Below are positions 36,067 through 45,019 of a DNA stretch of 64,000 nucleotides, one piece after another (position 1 is the stretch's first letter; each line of letters starts with the position of its first letter). Source of the stretch: Chelativorans salis (GTDB taxonomy: Bacteria > Pseudomonadota > Alphaproteobacteria > Rhizobiales > Rhizobiaceae); assembly GCF_025336525.1 (NCBI RefSeq), contig NZ_JAOCZP010000014.1, forward strand, positions 42,540 through 106,539, read 5' to 3'. A program made the translations under genes and the position numbers. Below the pieces are notes generated by a model that was given only the letters and a program-made list of their open reading frames with translations, did not search any database and was not told the origin of the DNA.

Positions 36067-37569
36067 TCAAACCGCCCCCGACATTTCCGCCATCAAGTCC
36101 CGCGTCTGCTCGTAAAGCCGCCGGAAGACTCGATACTGTCGCCCATAGACCGCCTTATGCTCCGGCCGGGCGGCAATGGTCCGCTCCACCGGATTCCAGC
36201 CTGCAATGTCCCCCTTCCGCGCATCCCCCACCGCCACCGCCGCAAGGAACGCGTCGCCGTAAGACGCACCGATGGTGCGGGCGCGCAGCACCTGGTCGAG
36301 ACCGGAGATGTCCGAGGTCGCCTGCGCCCAGACCGTGTTTTTCGTGCCGCCGCCGACGGCGTAGATCGTCCCCGGCGGCCGGTCGATCTCGCGGTAAGTG
36401 TCGACGATATGGGCCGTGCCGCAGGCGATGCCTTCGAGAAGCGCGCGGTAGATGTCGCCGCGCGTGTGCGTCAGGTTCAGGCCGAAGAGGACGCCCTTGG
36501 CGTCGGGATCGTGGATGGGTGTCCGTTCACCGGAGAAATAAGGCAGGAAGACGAGGCCGCCAGCGCCCGGCGGCGCGCTTGCCGCCTCTTCGGCGAGTGC
36601 CGCGAAGGCTTCTTCCGCTTCCAGCTCACGCGCAAACTGGTCGCGGAACCAGTGGGTGAGGGTGCCGCTGGTGGCAAGCCCAGCCATCGAGGCGTGCTCG
36701 CCCTCAAACAGCCAGGGCGCATACCACAGGCGCCGGTCGCGGACGGGGCCATCGCTCACCATGATGGTGAAGATGGTCGAACCGTACATGACCATCATGT
36801 CGCCGGGGGAAAGCACACCGACGCTGAGCGCCTCGGCGGCCGCGTCGATGGTGCCGGCGATGACGGGGGTGCCGACGGCAAGGCCCGTCTCGGCAGCAGC
36901 CTCCGACGTCACTTCGCCGGCGATGTCGGTGGTCCACAGGAGATCGGGAAGCTGGTCGGGCTGGACGATATCGTCGGCGAGGTCGAAGACCCAGTCGCGC
37001 TTTTCGACATCATAGAGAGGGCTCGCGTTGGCGGCCGAATAGTGGTCGATGACATAGCGGCCGGTGAGGCGGTAATTGACGTAGCTCGTGGAGTTCAGGA
37101 ACTTCGCCGACTTGCCGTAAAGCTCGGGCCGGTTGTTCTTGAGCCAGAGAATTTTCGGGCCGACCGACTGCGAAGTGAGTGCGTTGCCGCAGCGCTCAAG
37201 GATCGTTTCGGCGCCGATCCGTTCGTCAAGGGCCTCGATCTCGCGCGCTGCGCGCGTATCGACGCCGTAGAGAATGGCATTCGACAGCGGCTCGCCCGCC
37301 GCGTCAACCGGCAGCATGCAGGGGCCGATGGCGCTGCAGCCGACGGCGCGGATGGTCTTCGGGTCGACGCCACTTTCGGTCAGAACCTTCTGCGTGACGA
37401 AGACGAAGTCGCCCCACCAGTCCTCGCGCGGCCGGTGCTCGGCCCAGCCGGGCTGCGGAACCAGCATCTTGTGTGGGCGGGCGGCACTTGCGACGATGCC
37501 GCCCGTCTCATCCACGAGGACGCCCTTCGTCTCGAAGGTGCCGATATCGACGCCGAGATAGTGCTTCAT
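36067..37569 (-). CDS. FGGY-family carbohydrate kinase
   Basis: A 500-residue sugar kinase related to xylulokinase. ATG 37569 begins KHYLGVDIGTFETKGVLVD, the phosphate-binding GxDxGT block; the second FGGY block lies at GGGTKNTVWAQATSDISG, near residue 415. The catalytic aspartate sits in the ILYGVDTRA region. The start overlaps the M42 peptidase stop by four bases (ATGA). Together with BtpA/SgcQ, the M42 peptidase and the CUT1 importer it forms a sugar pathway whose substrate is not evident. The motifs do not allow a choice between xylulose, ribulose and other substrates. Confidence 0.88.
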   Translation of the reverse strand: MKHYLGVDIGTFETKGVLVDETGGIVASAARPHKMLVPQPGWAEHRPREDWWGDFVFVTQKVLTESGVDPKTIRAVGCSAIGPCMLPVDAAGEPLSNAILYGVDTRAAREIEALDERIGAETILERCGNALTSQSVGPKILWLKNNRPELYGKSAKFLNSTSYVNYRLTGRYVIDHYSAANASPLYDVEKRDWVFDLADDIVQPDQLPDLLWTTDIAGEVTSEAAAETGLAVGTPVIAGTIDAAAEALSVGVLSPGDMMVMYGSTIFTIMVSDGPVRDRRLWYAPWLFEGEHASMAGLATSGTLTHWFRDQFARELEAEEAFAALAEEAASAPPGAGGLVFLPYFSGERTPIHDPDAKGVLFGLNLTHTRGDIYRALLEGIACGTAHIVDTYREIDRPPGTIYAVGGGTKNTVWAQATSDISGLDQVLRARTIGASYGDAFLAAVAVGDARKGDIAGWNPVERTIAARPEHKAVYGRQYRVFRRLYEQTRDLMAEMSGAV

Positions 37570-38669
37570 GTCACGTAGTCGTCCCGGTCGAGACTGAATT
37601 TCGGATTGATTACGGCGATGGCGTCGGCCAGGAGGCGGGTGAGCTGCTCCAGATCGCCCAGGTCGCACACCTCCAGGGAGGAATGCGAGTAGCGCATGGG
37701 AAAGCCCATATCGATGCAGGCCACACCCTCGCCCACGAGCTGCACATAAGAGGTCTCCGTCAGCGCTCCGACGTGCGCGCTGCGCTGCAGCGGCATGCCG
37801 CGTTCGCCGGCAATGTTTTCGAACAGGCCCACGAGGGCGGGGTGCGGGATGAGGCCATTCAGCGTGCCGCGCCCATGGAAGGAATAGAGGCTCATTGCTG
37901 GCCCGCCACCGAGCTTCACGTCGCCGCGATGGGCCATGTCGGGCGTGTCTGTCGCCAGCACCAGGTCGATCTGGATGGCGATGTCTGGGGCGAGCGCCTG
38001 GGCCGCCGTGACGGCGCCGCGAAGGTTGAACTCCTCCTGCACGGCGAAGACGAGGTGGATGGTGGGACGCGGGCTCTTGTCTTTCAGCAAGCGCGCGGCC
38101 TCAAGCAGGACGGCGCAACCGGCGCGGTCGTCCACGGCGGTGCCGGCAATGCACTCGTCGCCCAGCTCCACCACGTTGGGAAGGTAGGTGACCGGCGTGC
38201 CGATCTTAACGCCGGCGGCCTGTGCTTCCTCGGCGGAGGCAAAGCCCGCGTCGATATAAAGATCGGCGTAGGGGACGACCTTGTATTTCTCGTCCAGCGT
38301 CGTTGCGTGGTGGCTCTTGTTGGCGATGACGCCCTTGCGGTCGCGCCCTTCGCCCACGCACAGGAGCACGGTCTGCGAGGCGAGAGCCCGTTCCGGCACG
38401 CCGCCCAGCCGCTCGACGCGGATGAAGCCGTCGGGCTCAATCTTGCGCACGACGAAGCCGAGCTGGTCCATATGCGTGAGAAGCATGACCGAGGGGACGG
38501 CAGCGTCACCCTCGATGGTGGCGATGAGGTTGCCCAGCATGTCCGTGCGGCAGGCGAGGCCGAGCAAGGTGAGCTTTTCCCTGATCGCGCGGCACACGCG
38601 GCCCTCGTGGCCGGAAAGGCCGGGAATGAGCATCAGTTCGGTCAGAAGCGTGCGCAGCCGTTCTTTCAC
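37566..38669 (-). CDS. M42-family metallopeptidase (FrvX-like)
   Basis: A cytoplasmic dinuclear-metal aminopeptidase or cellulase-like hydrolase of 367 residues. Metal ligands are visible: His-x-Asp in LLTHMDQLGF, Asp in GTAVDDRAG, Glu-Glu in AVQEEFNLRG, Asp in LATDTPD and the C-terminal His in PMRYSHSSLE. GTG 38669 with GAGGAG upstream is chosen; the frame is open to 38762 and another GTG lies at 38690. The start lies within the end of the BtpA/SgcQ gene. FrvX homologues are often found in sugar operons, for unclear reasons; this one may hydrolyse an amide in the imported compound. Confidence 0.85.
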   Translation of the reverse strand: MKERLRTLLTELMLIPGLSGHEGRVCRAIREKLTLLGLACRTDMLGNLIATIEGDAAVPSVMLLTHMDQLGFVVRKIEPDGFIRVERLGGVPERALASQTVLLCVGEGRDRKGVIANKSHHATTLDEKYKVVPYADLYIDAGFASAEEAQAAGVKIGTPVTYLPNVVELGDECIAGTAVDDRAGCAVLLEAARLLKDKSPRPTIHLVFAVQEEFNLRGAVTAAQALAPDIAIQIDLVLATDTPDMAHRGDVKLGGGPAMSLYSFHGRGTLNGLIPHPALVGLFENIAGERGMPLQRSAHVGALTETSYVQLVGEGVACIDMGFPMRYSHSSLEVCDLGDLEQLTRLLADAIAVINPKFSLDRDDYVT

Positions 38670-38679
38670 CGTCCGCTCC

Positions 38680-39492
38680 TCAATCGCCACGGGCCGCACG
38701 CGCAAGGCGCATGAACTCCGCCGCGCGCTCGGGGTCGACCGGGTTCCACGTGTCGCCGTCAACCTTGAGCGAGGAGCCGACGATGCAGCCGTCGGCGATC
38801 TTCATGACATCGGCGACAGTGGCGTGCTTGACGCCGGTGTTGGCGAGCACCGGCGTCTCCGGCAGCGCCTTCTTGACCGCCTCCAGATCGCTGAGCTCGG
38901 CAGCCTCGCCTGTAATCTGGCCGGAGACGAGGATGGCGTCGGGGATCGAGGAGAAGACGGCGCTGCGGGCGCGGTCGGCGAGGCTGCGCCGGTCGAGCGA
39001 ATAGGCGAACTCGGCCGAGATATTGTAGAGCATGGCGAGGTCGGAGCGATGCAGGCGATCGCGGTAGCGCATCGCCTCGCCGGCATCGGGCGTCCAGGGG
39101 CCCATGTCGGAGGCATATGTGCCAGTGAATATTTCGCGCACGAAGGCGGCCCCAGTGGCGGCGGCAAGCGCGACCGTGCTCGTCGGGTCCCACAAGACGT
39201 TGACGCCGAAGGGCACGGTGATGCGCTCGCCAAGGCGGCCGATCACATAGGCCATCACCGCGGTCGAGGCAGCGTCGACAGTAAACTCGTAGGGACGATC
39301 GTTCTCGTTGCCGAACATGACGGCGTCGACGCGGGCCCTCTGCAGGGCGTCCAGATCCTTCGCCGCATTGGCGACGAGCGCCTCCACGCCGCCCTCCGCA
39401 TCGTAGAGCGGCGAGCCGGGCAAAGCGCCCAGATGCACCATGGCGATAACCGGCTTGGCGCTCTTGAACAAACGCCTGAACTTCTGGCTCAT
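38680..39492 (-). CDS. BtpA/SgcQ family protein
   Basis: A 270-residue TIM-barrel-type protein: AKPVIAMVHLGALPGSP at the start and GVNVLWDPTSTVALA, SGQITGEAAEL, VLANTGVKHATVADV and CIVGSSLKVDGDTWNPVD further on are typical of the family. BtpA was first studied as a photosystem I biogenesis factor in cyanobacteria; SgcQ occurs in enterobacterial sugar operons, function not proven. ATG 39492 follows GGGAGGACG. As first gene of the operon with M42 peptidase and FGGY kinase, it probably acts as an enzyme on a sugar phosphate or nucleoside-like compound. Confidence 0.88.
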   Translation of the reverse strand: MSQKFRRLFKSAKPVIAMVHLGALPGSPLYDAEGGVEALVANAAKDLDALQRARVDAVMFGNENDRPYEFTVDAASTAVMAYVIGRLGERITVPFGVNVLWDPTSTVALAAATGAAFVREIFTGTYASDMGPWTPDAGEAMRYRDRLHRSDLAMLYNISAEFAYSLDRRSLADRARSAVFSSIPDAILVSGQITGEAAELSDLEAVKKALPETPVLANTGVKHATVADVMKIADGCIVGSSLKVDGDTWNPVDPERAAEFMRLARAARGD

Positions 39493-39632
39493 TCGTCCTC
39501 CCCGATTGTCCCTCGCTCCCGATAGGGGAGGGATGCTAGCAACCGCCTGAATGCGAGTCCAATGGTTCGGTGCGGTTCCGGCAGGCCGAGTGTGTGCTAA
39601 TCTGGACGGCGGACAAGGGAGAGGAAATAACG

Positions 39633-40667
39633 ATGAAGACGCGTCACTTCGAGCGCCTTGCCAGCCGCGGCATCACCTTCACCGAGCTCGGCTTCGGCAC
39701 CGCGCCTCTCGGGAACCTCTACCGGGCGATCTCCGACGAAGAGGCGGAAGCTGCGCTGGAAGCCGCGTGGGAGACCGGCTGCCGCTATTTCGATACCGCG
39801 CCGCTCTACGGGCTTGGTCTTGCGGAGACACGGCTCAACCGCTTCCTGCGTGGGCGCAAACGCGACGACTACGTTCTGTCCACCAAGGTCGGCCGGCTTC
39901 TTCGCGTAGCTCCGCCGCAGGAGCGCACCGGCATCGGCAAGTTCTTCGACACACCGACGCGCCGCGAGGTCTACGACTACACTTATGACGGTGTCATGCG
40001 CTCGGTCGAGTTCTCGCTCGAACGGCTCGGCATCGACCGCATCGACATCCTCTACGCCCATGATCTCGACGTCTTCAACCACGGTTCCAAAGAAGCGCTG
40101 AAGGTGAAGCTCGAGGAATTGATGCGCTCCGGCTACTATGCGCTTCTTTCGCTGCGCGATCAGGGCGTGATCAAGGCGTTCGGTGCAGGGGTGAATGAAT
40201 GGCAGCCCTGCCAGTGGCTTGCCGAGCACGGCGATTTCGACCTGTTCTTGCTTGCTGGCCGCTACACGCTTCTAGAGCAGGAGTCGCTGGAAACTTTCCT
40301 GCCGCTCTGCGAGGACCGTGGTATCGGCATCGTGCTCGGTGGGCCCTACAACTCCGGCATCCTCGCCACGGGCCCGAAGCCCGGCGCCTTCTATAACTAC
40401 TCGGAAGCGCCGAAAGATATCCTGGAGAAGGTCGGCCGCATTGAGGCCGTTTGCGAGCGGCACGGGGCAAAGCTCATCGAAGCAGCGCTCAAGTTTCCGC
40501 TTCTGAGCCCGCTCGTCTGCTCCGTCATCCCCGGCGGGCAGAGCGCCGACCAGGTCAAGGCCAATCGGGCAATTCTGGATGCGGACATACCTGCGGAGCT
40601 GTGGAGCGATCTCAAGGCCGAAGGCCTCATGCATCCCGCCGCACCGACCGGGCTCCCGGGGCGGTAG
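39633..40667 (+). CDS. Aldo/keto reductase, sugar dehydrogenase type
   Basis: A 344-residue aldo/keto reductase with the catalytic tetrad Asp and Tyr in YFDTAPLYG, Lys in STKVGRLL and His in ILYAHDLDVF. Members of this subgroup include L-fucose and D-threo-aldose 1-dehydrogenases, which oxidise a sugar at C1. ATG 39633 follows GGGAGAGGAA. It is divergent from the BtpA operon with a 140-base gap. The nearby FucU-like mutarotase would fit a C1-oxidising enzyme, but no lactonase or dehydratase gene is seen. Confidence 0.88.
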   Translation: MKTRHFERLASRGITFTELGFGTAPLGNLYRAISDEEAEAALEAAWETGCRYFDTAPLYGLGLAETRLNRFLRGRKRDDYVLSTKVGRLLRVAPPQERTGIGKFFDTPTRREVYDYTYDGVMRSVEFSLERLGIDRIDILYAHDLDVFNHGSKEALKVKLEELMRSGYYALLSLRDQGVIKAFGAGVNEWQPCQWLAEHGDFDLFLLAGRYTLLEQESLETFLPLCEDRGIGIVLGGPYNSGILATGPKPGAFYNYSEAPKDILEKVGRIEAVCERHGAKLIEAALKFPLLSPLVCSVIPGGQSADQVKANRAILDADIPAELWSDLKAEGLMHPAAPTGLPGR

Positions 40668-40709
40668 GGCGTTGAGCGAGCCTCATGGCACGATAAGAGG
40701 AGAGATCGC

Positions 40710-41507
40710 GTGTCGTCGATCACCAAAGATATGGATAAGCAATATGCCGACAGCCGAAAGATCGCTGCGCGTGCGCGTCTCCACACCGAATACACGGTCG
40801 CCGAAATACCCTGGTTTGCATGGGTCGCGCGACAACTGCCACTCGCAGACGGCAATCATGTACTCGACGTTGGCTGTGGTCCGGGCTGGTTTTGGGCCGC
40901 GGTGGAGGACATGCTGCCGCAGGAGCTTGGGCTGAAACTTGCTGATTTGTCACCTGGCATGGTCCAGGAAGCATTGGAACGATGCAGGGCACTGCCGTTC
41001 AAGTCAGTTGAAGGCCGGCAGGCGGACGCCGCAAATCTTCCCTTTGACGACAGCACCTTTGAGGCAGTCATTGCAATGCACATGCTTTATCATGTGCCCG
41101 ACCCCGCCGTCGGCATCGCGGAGATGTTCCGCGTGCTTAAACCTGGGGGCTTTCTCGCGGTCACAACCAACGGTGCTGGCAACATGCGCGAGATCTATGA
41201 ATTGACGACTATGTTTGGCAGCGATCCATCCGAGCCAGCTGCCGCAGCCTTCGGCTTCGACACGGCTGAACGGCTGATGCAGTCGCGATTTGGCAATGTG
41301 ACGAAGTTCCAGCATCCAGCGAGCCTTCGAATAACCGATCCCGAGGACGTTTTCCTCGCGCTCACGTCCTATCCTCCAGGCGAAGGCGCCAGCGAATCCC
41401 AGCAAAAGGCCTTCCGTAAAGCCATTGGTCACGCATTCCGGCAGGGGAACGGTGTGCTTGAGGTTCAGAAGGAGATGGGGCTATTCCTCAGCAGGAAAGT
41501 GTCCTGA
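40710..41507 (+). CDS. SAM-dependent class I methyltransferase
   Basis: A 265-residue methyltransferase with motif I VLDVGCGPGWFW near residues 50-61, acidic motif (KLADLSPGMV), motif for the second loop (QADAANLPFDDSTFEAVIAMHML) and GGFLAVTTNG, the order seen in ubiquinone/menaquinone-type Methyltransf_11 enzymes. Start GTG 40710 follows AGGAGAGATC. It stands 42 bases after the reductase gene but has less GC-biased codons than its neighbours. The substrate is unknown. Confidence 0.85.
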   Translation: MSSITKDMDKQYADSRKIAARARLHTEYTVAEIPWFAWVARQLPLADGNHVLDVGCGPGWFWAAVEDMLPQELGLKLADLSPGMVQEALERCRALPFKSVEGRQADAANLPFDDSTFEAVIAMHMLYHVPDPAVGIAEMFRVLKPGGFLAVTTNGAGNMREIYELTTMFGSDPSEPAAAAFGFDTAERLMQSRFGNVTKFQHPASLRITDPEDVFLALTSYPPGEGASESQQKAFRKAIGHAFRQGNGVLEVQKEMGLFLSRKVS

Positions 41508-41544
41508 TCCGTCCTTGCACATCCAAATGAACGCACCATGACGC

Positions 41545-42231
41545 TTAGGAGGCGTCGCCCCGCTCAATGCCCTCGAAAAGCGCCACCACCGCCTCCTGCG
41601 CCACGGTGATGTGGTAGTGCAGCGCGGATAGAAGCTCCTCCCGGTCGCCCTTCTTCAGGGCAGCCAGGATCGGCTCGTGCGTCTCTGCAATACGGTGCGG
41701 GTCGTCATAGAGCTTGCCGATCAGGGTGATGCCGGCGCGCATCTCCGTGGCGAGCTCGTCATAGACCTTGATGAGCCGCGCATTGCCGCTCGCTTCGCAT
41801 AGCATGCGGTGGAAGATAAAATCCTCGAAGATCTGGCTCTCCACCGAGCCGGCGTCGGCAAGCGCATAGAGCTTGGCAATCTGGCGTTCGAGCAGGGCGA
41901 TCTCGGCAGGCCCCATACGCTCCAGCGCGATGCCCGCCGCATGCAGCTCCAGACCGATCCGCAGCTCGTAGATGTCGCGCATATCGGAAGCGGTGAGCGT
42001 ACGCACAAAAAACCCCCGGCGCGGGTTTGAGACGACAAGACCCTGGCTTTCCAGGAGCCGCGCTGCCTCGCGCACCGGTGCCCGGCTGGTGCCGAATTCG
42101 CGCGACAACTGCAGCTCAGTCAGCCGGGCGCCCGGCCGCAGCTTTCCCGTCACGATTGCCTCGGTGATCTGCCGGGCGATCTGCGTGACGAGATCCGTGG
42201 TGGAAACGGTGGAGAACATTGTTGTCGTCAT
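41545..42231 (-). CDS. GntR-family regulator, FCD type
   Basis: A 228-residue regulator with a winged helix (AITGKL region: RPGARLTELQLSREFGTSRAP, then VREAARLLESQGLV) and an all-helical FCD domain with the usual ligand pattern (EDFIFHRMLCEASGN, THEPILAALKKGD, ALHYHITVA). It is divergent from the class II aldolase gene. A perfect palindrome at 42308-42319 lies between the two, which is where such a regulator would bind. It most likely represses the whole aldolase-importer-deacylase cluster until a carboxylate inducer is present. Confidence 0.9.
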   Translation of the reverse strand: MTTTMFSTVSTTDLVTQIARQITEAIVTGKLRPGARLTELQLSREFGTSRAPVREAARLLESQGLVVSNPRRGFFVRTLTASDMRDIYELRIGLELHAAGIALERMGPAEIALLERQIAKLYALADAGSVESQIFEDFIFHRMLCEASGNARLIKVYDELATEMRAGITLIGKLYDDPHRIAETHEPILAALKKGDREELLSALHYHITVAQEAVVALFEGIERGDAS

Positions 42232-42307
42232 AAAGCGGCGTTGTGGGTCGGATGCTTGGGGGGCGGGTGCTGAATTTTACTCCAGCACTATTGCAGCAAT
42301 TGTGATG

Positions 42308-42319
42308 ATTGTCGACAAT
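42308..42319. promoter_or_regulatory. Palindromic operator for the divergent GntR regulator
   Basis: ATTGTCGACAAT is a perfect 12-bp palindrome containing TTGT-N2-ACAA, a common binding core of FadR/FCD regulators. It lies in the 210-base gap between the regulator and the aldolase gene. The assignment is inference from position and symmetry. Confidence 0.6.
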
Positions 42320-42441
42320 TGACTCGTAGTCCACGCTGTGCTTGCCTGCAGCGGGTGGTCACGCCTTCGCCCACCACGGCAGGGGCGGAATATGCAACGG
42401 AAGATCGGCTGCCGGCCCGACGCCCGGCAGGGGGAAAAGTG

Positions 42442-43230
42442 ATGAACGTGCAGACCATGGAACCCAGCGCAGGCGAAGCCGGCGCCGCCGCACAGCCGCG
42501 CGAGCGCGTCGAGCTTGCCGCAGCCTACCGGCTGATTGCGCATTACCACATGGATGACAGCATCTTCACCCACATCTCCAGCCGCGCCCCGGCCGGGGAG
42601 GGGGAGCATGCCTTTCTCATCAATCCGTTCGGGCTGCGCTTCGATGAGGTGACGGCCAGCAGTCTGGTGACCGTCGACATCGATGGCGCCATCCTGCGCG
42701 ACGAATACGGCGCCGGCATCAACAAGGCGGGCTTCACCATCCACAGCGCCGTGCACGCCGCCCGCCCGGACGTGCATTGCGTGCTGCACACGCATACGGT
42801 GGCGGGCGTTGCTGTCTCCTCCATGGAGGAGGGCATACTGCCGTTTAACCAGTGGTCGCTGCAATTTTATAACCGCATCGCCTTCCACGACTACGAGGGC
42901 ATCGCGCTGGACCTTGGAGAGCGGGAACGCCTGGTGGCTGATCTCGGCGACCGTAATGTCATGATCCTGCGCAATCACGGTCTTCTCACCTGCGGGCGTA
43001 CGGTCGGCGAGGCGTTTGCGCTGATGTTCAATATGGAGCGCGCGTGCCGGGCGCAGCTCGCCATCATGTCGTCGGGCGGTACGCCGCGCGTCATTGATCG
43101 GGAACTCGCGGAAAAGACGGCTCGCCAGTACGAGGGCTGGGATAAACATCACGAGGGCAACAAGCCGGACCCGCAATGGGACGCCTTCCAGCGTCTCGCC
43201 ATCAAGCATTATCCCGGCCTCCTGGACTGA
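42442..43230 (+). CDS. Class II aldolase/adducin family protein
   Basis: A 262-residue protein with the metal-binding pattern of the family: HTHT in CVLHTHTVAG and a third histidine in MILRNHGLLT, with SSRAP near residue 48. Class II aldolases use Zn to cleave or decarboxylate sugar phosphates or hydroxy acids; this long form, with FNMERACRAQLAIM, is often found with adducin-like domains whose substrate is unknown. ATG 42442 follows GGGGGAAAAG. The next gene, 92 bases on, is the binding protein of the importer. Confidence 0.88.
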   Translation: MNVQTMEPSAGEAGAAAQPRERVELAAAYRLIAHYHMDDSIFTHISSRAPAGEGEHAFLINPFGLRFDEVTASSLVTVDIDGAILRDEYGAGINKAGFTIHSAVHAARPDVHCVLHTHTVAGVAVSSMEEGILPFNQWSLQFYNRIAFHDYEGIALDLGERERLVADLGDRNVMILRNHGLLTCGRTVGEAFALMFNMERACRAQLAIMSSGGTPRVIDRELAEKTARQYEGWDKHHEGNKPDPQWDAFQRLAIKHYPGLLD

Positions 43231-43322
43231 ACGGGGCTCAGACAAGAACACAGCAAAGCCATCGGCGGAAAAAGAGGCGCAAACGCCCATGCCGCCCGCG
43301 AACTCAAGGGGAACGAACAGCT

Positions 43323-44870
43323 ATGCTTAGACGATTGTCGCTGCTTGCCGCCGCACTTGCCATTTCGACTACACTCCACGCCGAACCGGTTACGGGCGGG
43401 CGCGCCAATGTGGTCATTCAGCCCGAGCCGCCGAGCCTGATGGTCGGACTGGTGCAGAACGGGCCTACGCAGATGGTGGCCGGCAACATCTACGAAGGTC
43501 TGCTGCGCTACGACACGGACCTGGAGCCGATGCCGCAGCTCGCCAAGTCCTGGGAGATTTCCGAGGACGGAATGACCTATACTTTTCACCTGCACGAGAA
43601 CGTCAAATGGCATGACGGCGAACCCTTTACCGCCGCAGATGTGGTGTTCTCGGCCGATGTCTTCCTGCGCGAGACCCATCCGCGCCTGCGCACTTCGCTG
43701 GAGCATGTGGAGGAGATCAGCGCGCCGGACGACCACACTGTGGTCTTCAAGCTGAAACAACCTTTCGGGCCCTTCATCGGCATCTTCGAGGTCGGCACGA
43801 TGCCGATGATCCCCAAGCACATCTATGAAGGCACGGATTTCGCCAACAATCCCGCCAACAATACCCCCATCGGCACCGGCCCCTTCAAGTTCGCCGAATG
43901 GGAAAAGGGATCGCACATCCTGCTCACGAAGAACGAGGACTATTACGAGGAGGGCAAGCCCTATCTCGACGAGATCTACTGGCATGTGATCCCCGACGCG
44001 GCCTCGCGCGCGGTTGCCTATGAGACCGGCGTCGTCGACATGCTGCCCGGCGGCTCGATCGAGAATTTCGACGTGCAGCGCATCGCCGAAATGGACAACA
44101 CCTGCATTACCGACAAGGGCTGGGAGTATTTCGGCCCACACTCCTGGATGTGGCTCAACAATCGCGAGGGCCCGACCTCGGATGTGCGTTTCCGCAAGGC
44201 GGTGATGTATGCCATGGACCGCGAATTCGCGCGCGACGCGCTGTGGAACGGGCTCGGCAAGATCGCCAACAGTCCCGTCTCCTCATCGACGCGGTTCCAT
44301 ACTGATGACGTGACGGAATACGCCTATGACCCCGACAAGGCACGCGAGCTGCTGCAGGAAATGGGTTATGACGGCACACCCGTGCGGCTTCTGCCGCTGC
44401 CTTATGGAGAGACATGGCAGCGCTGGGCCGAGGCGGTGAAGCAAAACCTCGACGAGGTGGGTATCGAGGTCGAGATCGTCGCCACCGATGTCGCCGGCTG
44501 GAACCAGAAGCTGGCGGAGTGGGACTACGACATCGCCTTCACCTATCTCTATCAGTATGGCGATCCGGCGCTGGGCGTCGCCCGGACCTACGTTTCGAGC
44601 AACATCGCCAAGGGCTCGCAGTGGAACAATGTCGAAGGCTACGTCAATGAGGACGTGGATGCGCTGTTCGACCAGGCCGCCGTCGCCGTGACGAGTGAGG
44701 AGCGGCAGGAACTTTACACGAAGGTACAGCAGATCCTTACTGACGAGGTGCCCGTGGCATGGCTGCTGGAGCTCGGCTTCCCGACCATCTATCGCTGCAA
44801 TGTGAAGGATCTCGTGACAACCGCGATCGGCGTCAATGACGGCTTCAAGGACGCCTATATCGAGAAATAG
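43323..44870 (+). CDS. Opp/Dpp-family (SBP_bac_5) solute-binding protein
   Basis: A periplasmic binding protein of 515 residues. ATG 43323 begins a Sec signal (RRLSLLAAALAISTTLHA); readings from 43176 are not supported. The mature part has WHDGEPFTAADVVFSADVF and the NTPIGTGPFKFAEWEKGSH block typical of dipeptide-binding proteins, and is close to their normal length. It leads a cluster of two permeases, one fused ATPase and three enzymes. The deacylases downstream point to an acylated amine or amino acid as cargo. Confidence 0.92.
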   Translation: MLRRLSLLAAALAISTTLHAEPVTGGRANVVIQPEPPSLMVGLVQNGPTQMVAGNIYEGLLRYDTDLEPMPQLAKSWEISEDGMTYTFHLHENVKWHDGEPFTAADVVFSADVFLRETHPRLRTSLEHVEEISAPDDHTVVFKLKQPFGPFIGIFEVGTMPMIPKHIYEGTDFANNPANNTPIGTGPFKFAEWEKGSHILLTKNEDYYEEGKPYLDEIYWHVIPDAASRAVAYETGVVDMLPGGSIENFDVQRIAEMDNTCITDKGWEYFGPHSWMWLNNREGPTSDVRFRKAVMYAMDREFARDALWNGLGKIANSPVSSSTRFHTDDVTEYAYDPDKARELLQEMGYDGTPVRLLPLPYGETWQRWAEAVKQNLDEVGIEVEIVATDVAGWNQKLAEWDYDIAFTYLYQYGDPALGVARTYVSSNIAKGSQWNNVEGYVNEDVDALFDQAAVAVTSEERQELYTKVQQILTDEVPVAWLLELGFPTIYRCNVKDLVTTAIGVNDGFKDAYIEK

Positions 44871-44875
44871 GGGTT

Positions 44876-44939
44876 GCGGCGCTTCACGCCGCCCCCAACT
44901 CTGGTCCCTCCCCAGCCTGAACGCCCGCGAAGGGGAGGG
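44876..44939 (+). terminator. Intercistronic stem-loop and GC-rich inverted repeat
   Basis: GCGGCG (44876-44881) pairs with CGCCGC (44887-44892), five bases after the stop, and further out CCCTCCCC (44906-44913) pairs with GGGGAGGG (44932-44939). No T-tract is present. It fills part of the 149-base gap before the first permease, as in the three other importer operons here. Confidence 0.6.
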
Positions 44940-45019
44940 GCACAAGGCTGCGCACGGGGGAAGGTGTTGGGCGCCACCCAGGCAGTCATTCTATTTGCAC
45001 GCTGTACGTTAGAGGTCCG

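Noticed and set aside
35188..37578. 796-codon open frame on the plus strand
   Set aside because: It runs through the end of a permease, a repeat and the antisense of the FGGY kinase gene, with low-complexity Arg/His/Asp-rich composition. It is a high-GC shadow frame.
44906..44939. CCCTCCCC/GGGGAGGG as a possible riboswitch
   Set aside because: It is a simple inverted repeat with no conserved aptamer core and sits inside an operon after a binding-protein gene.
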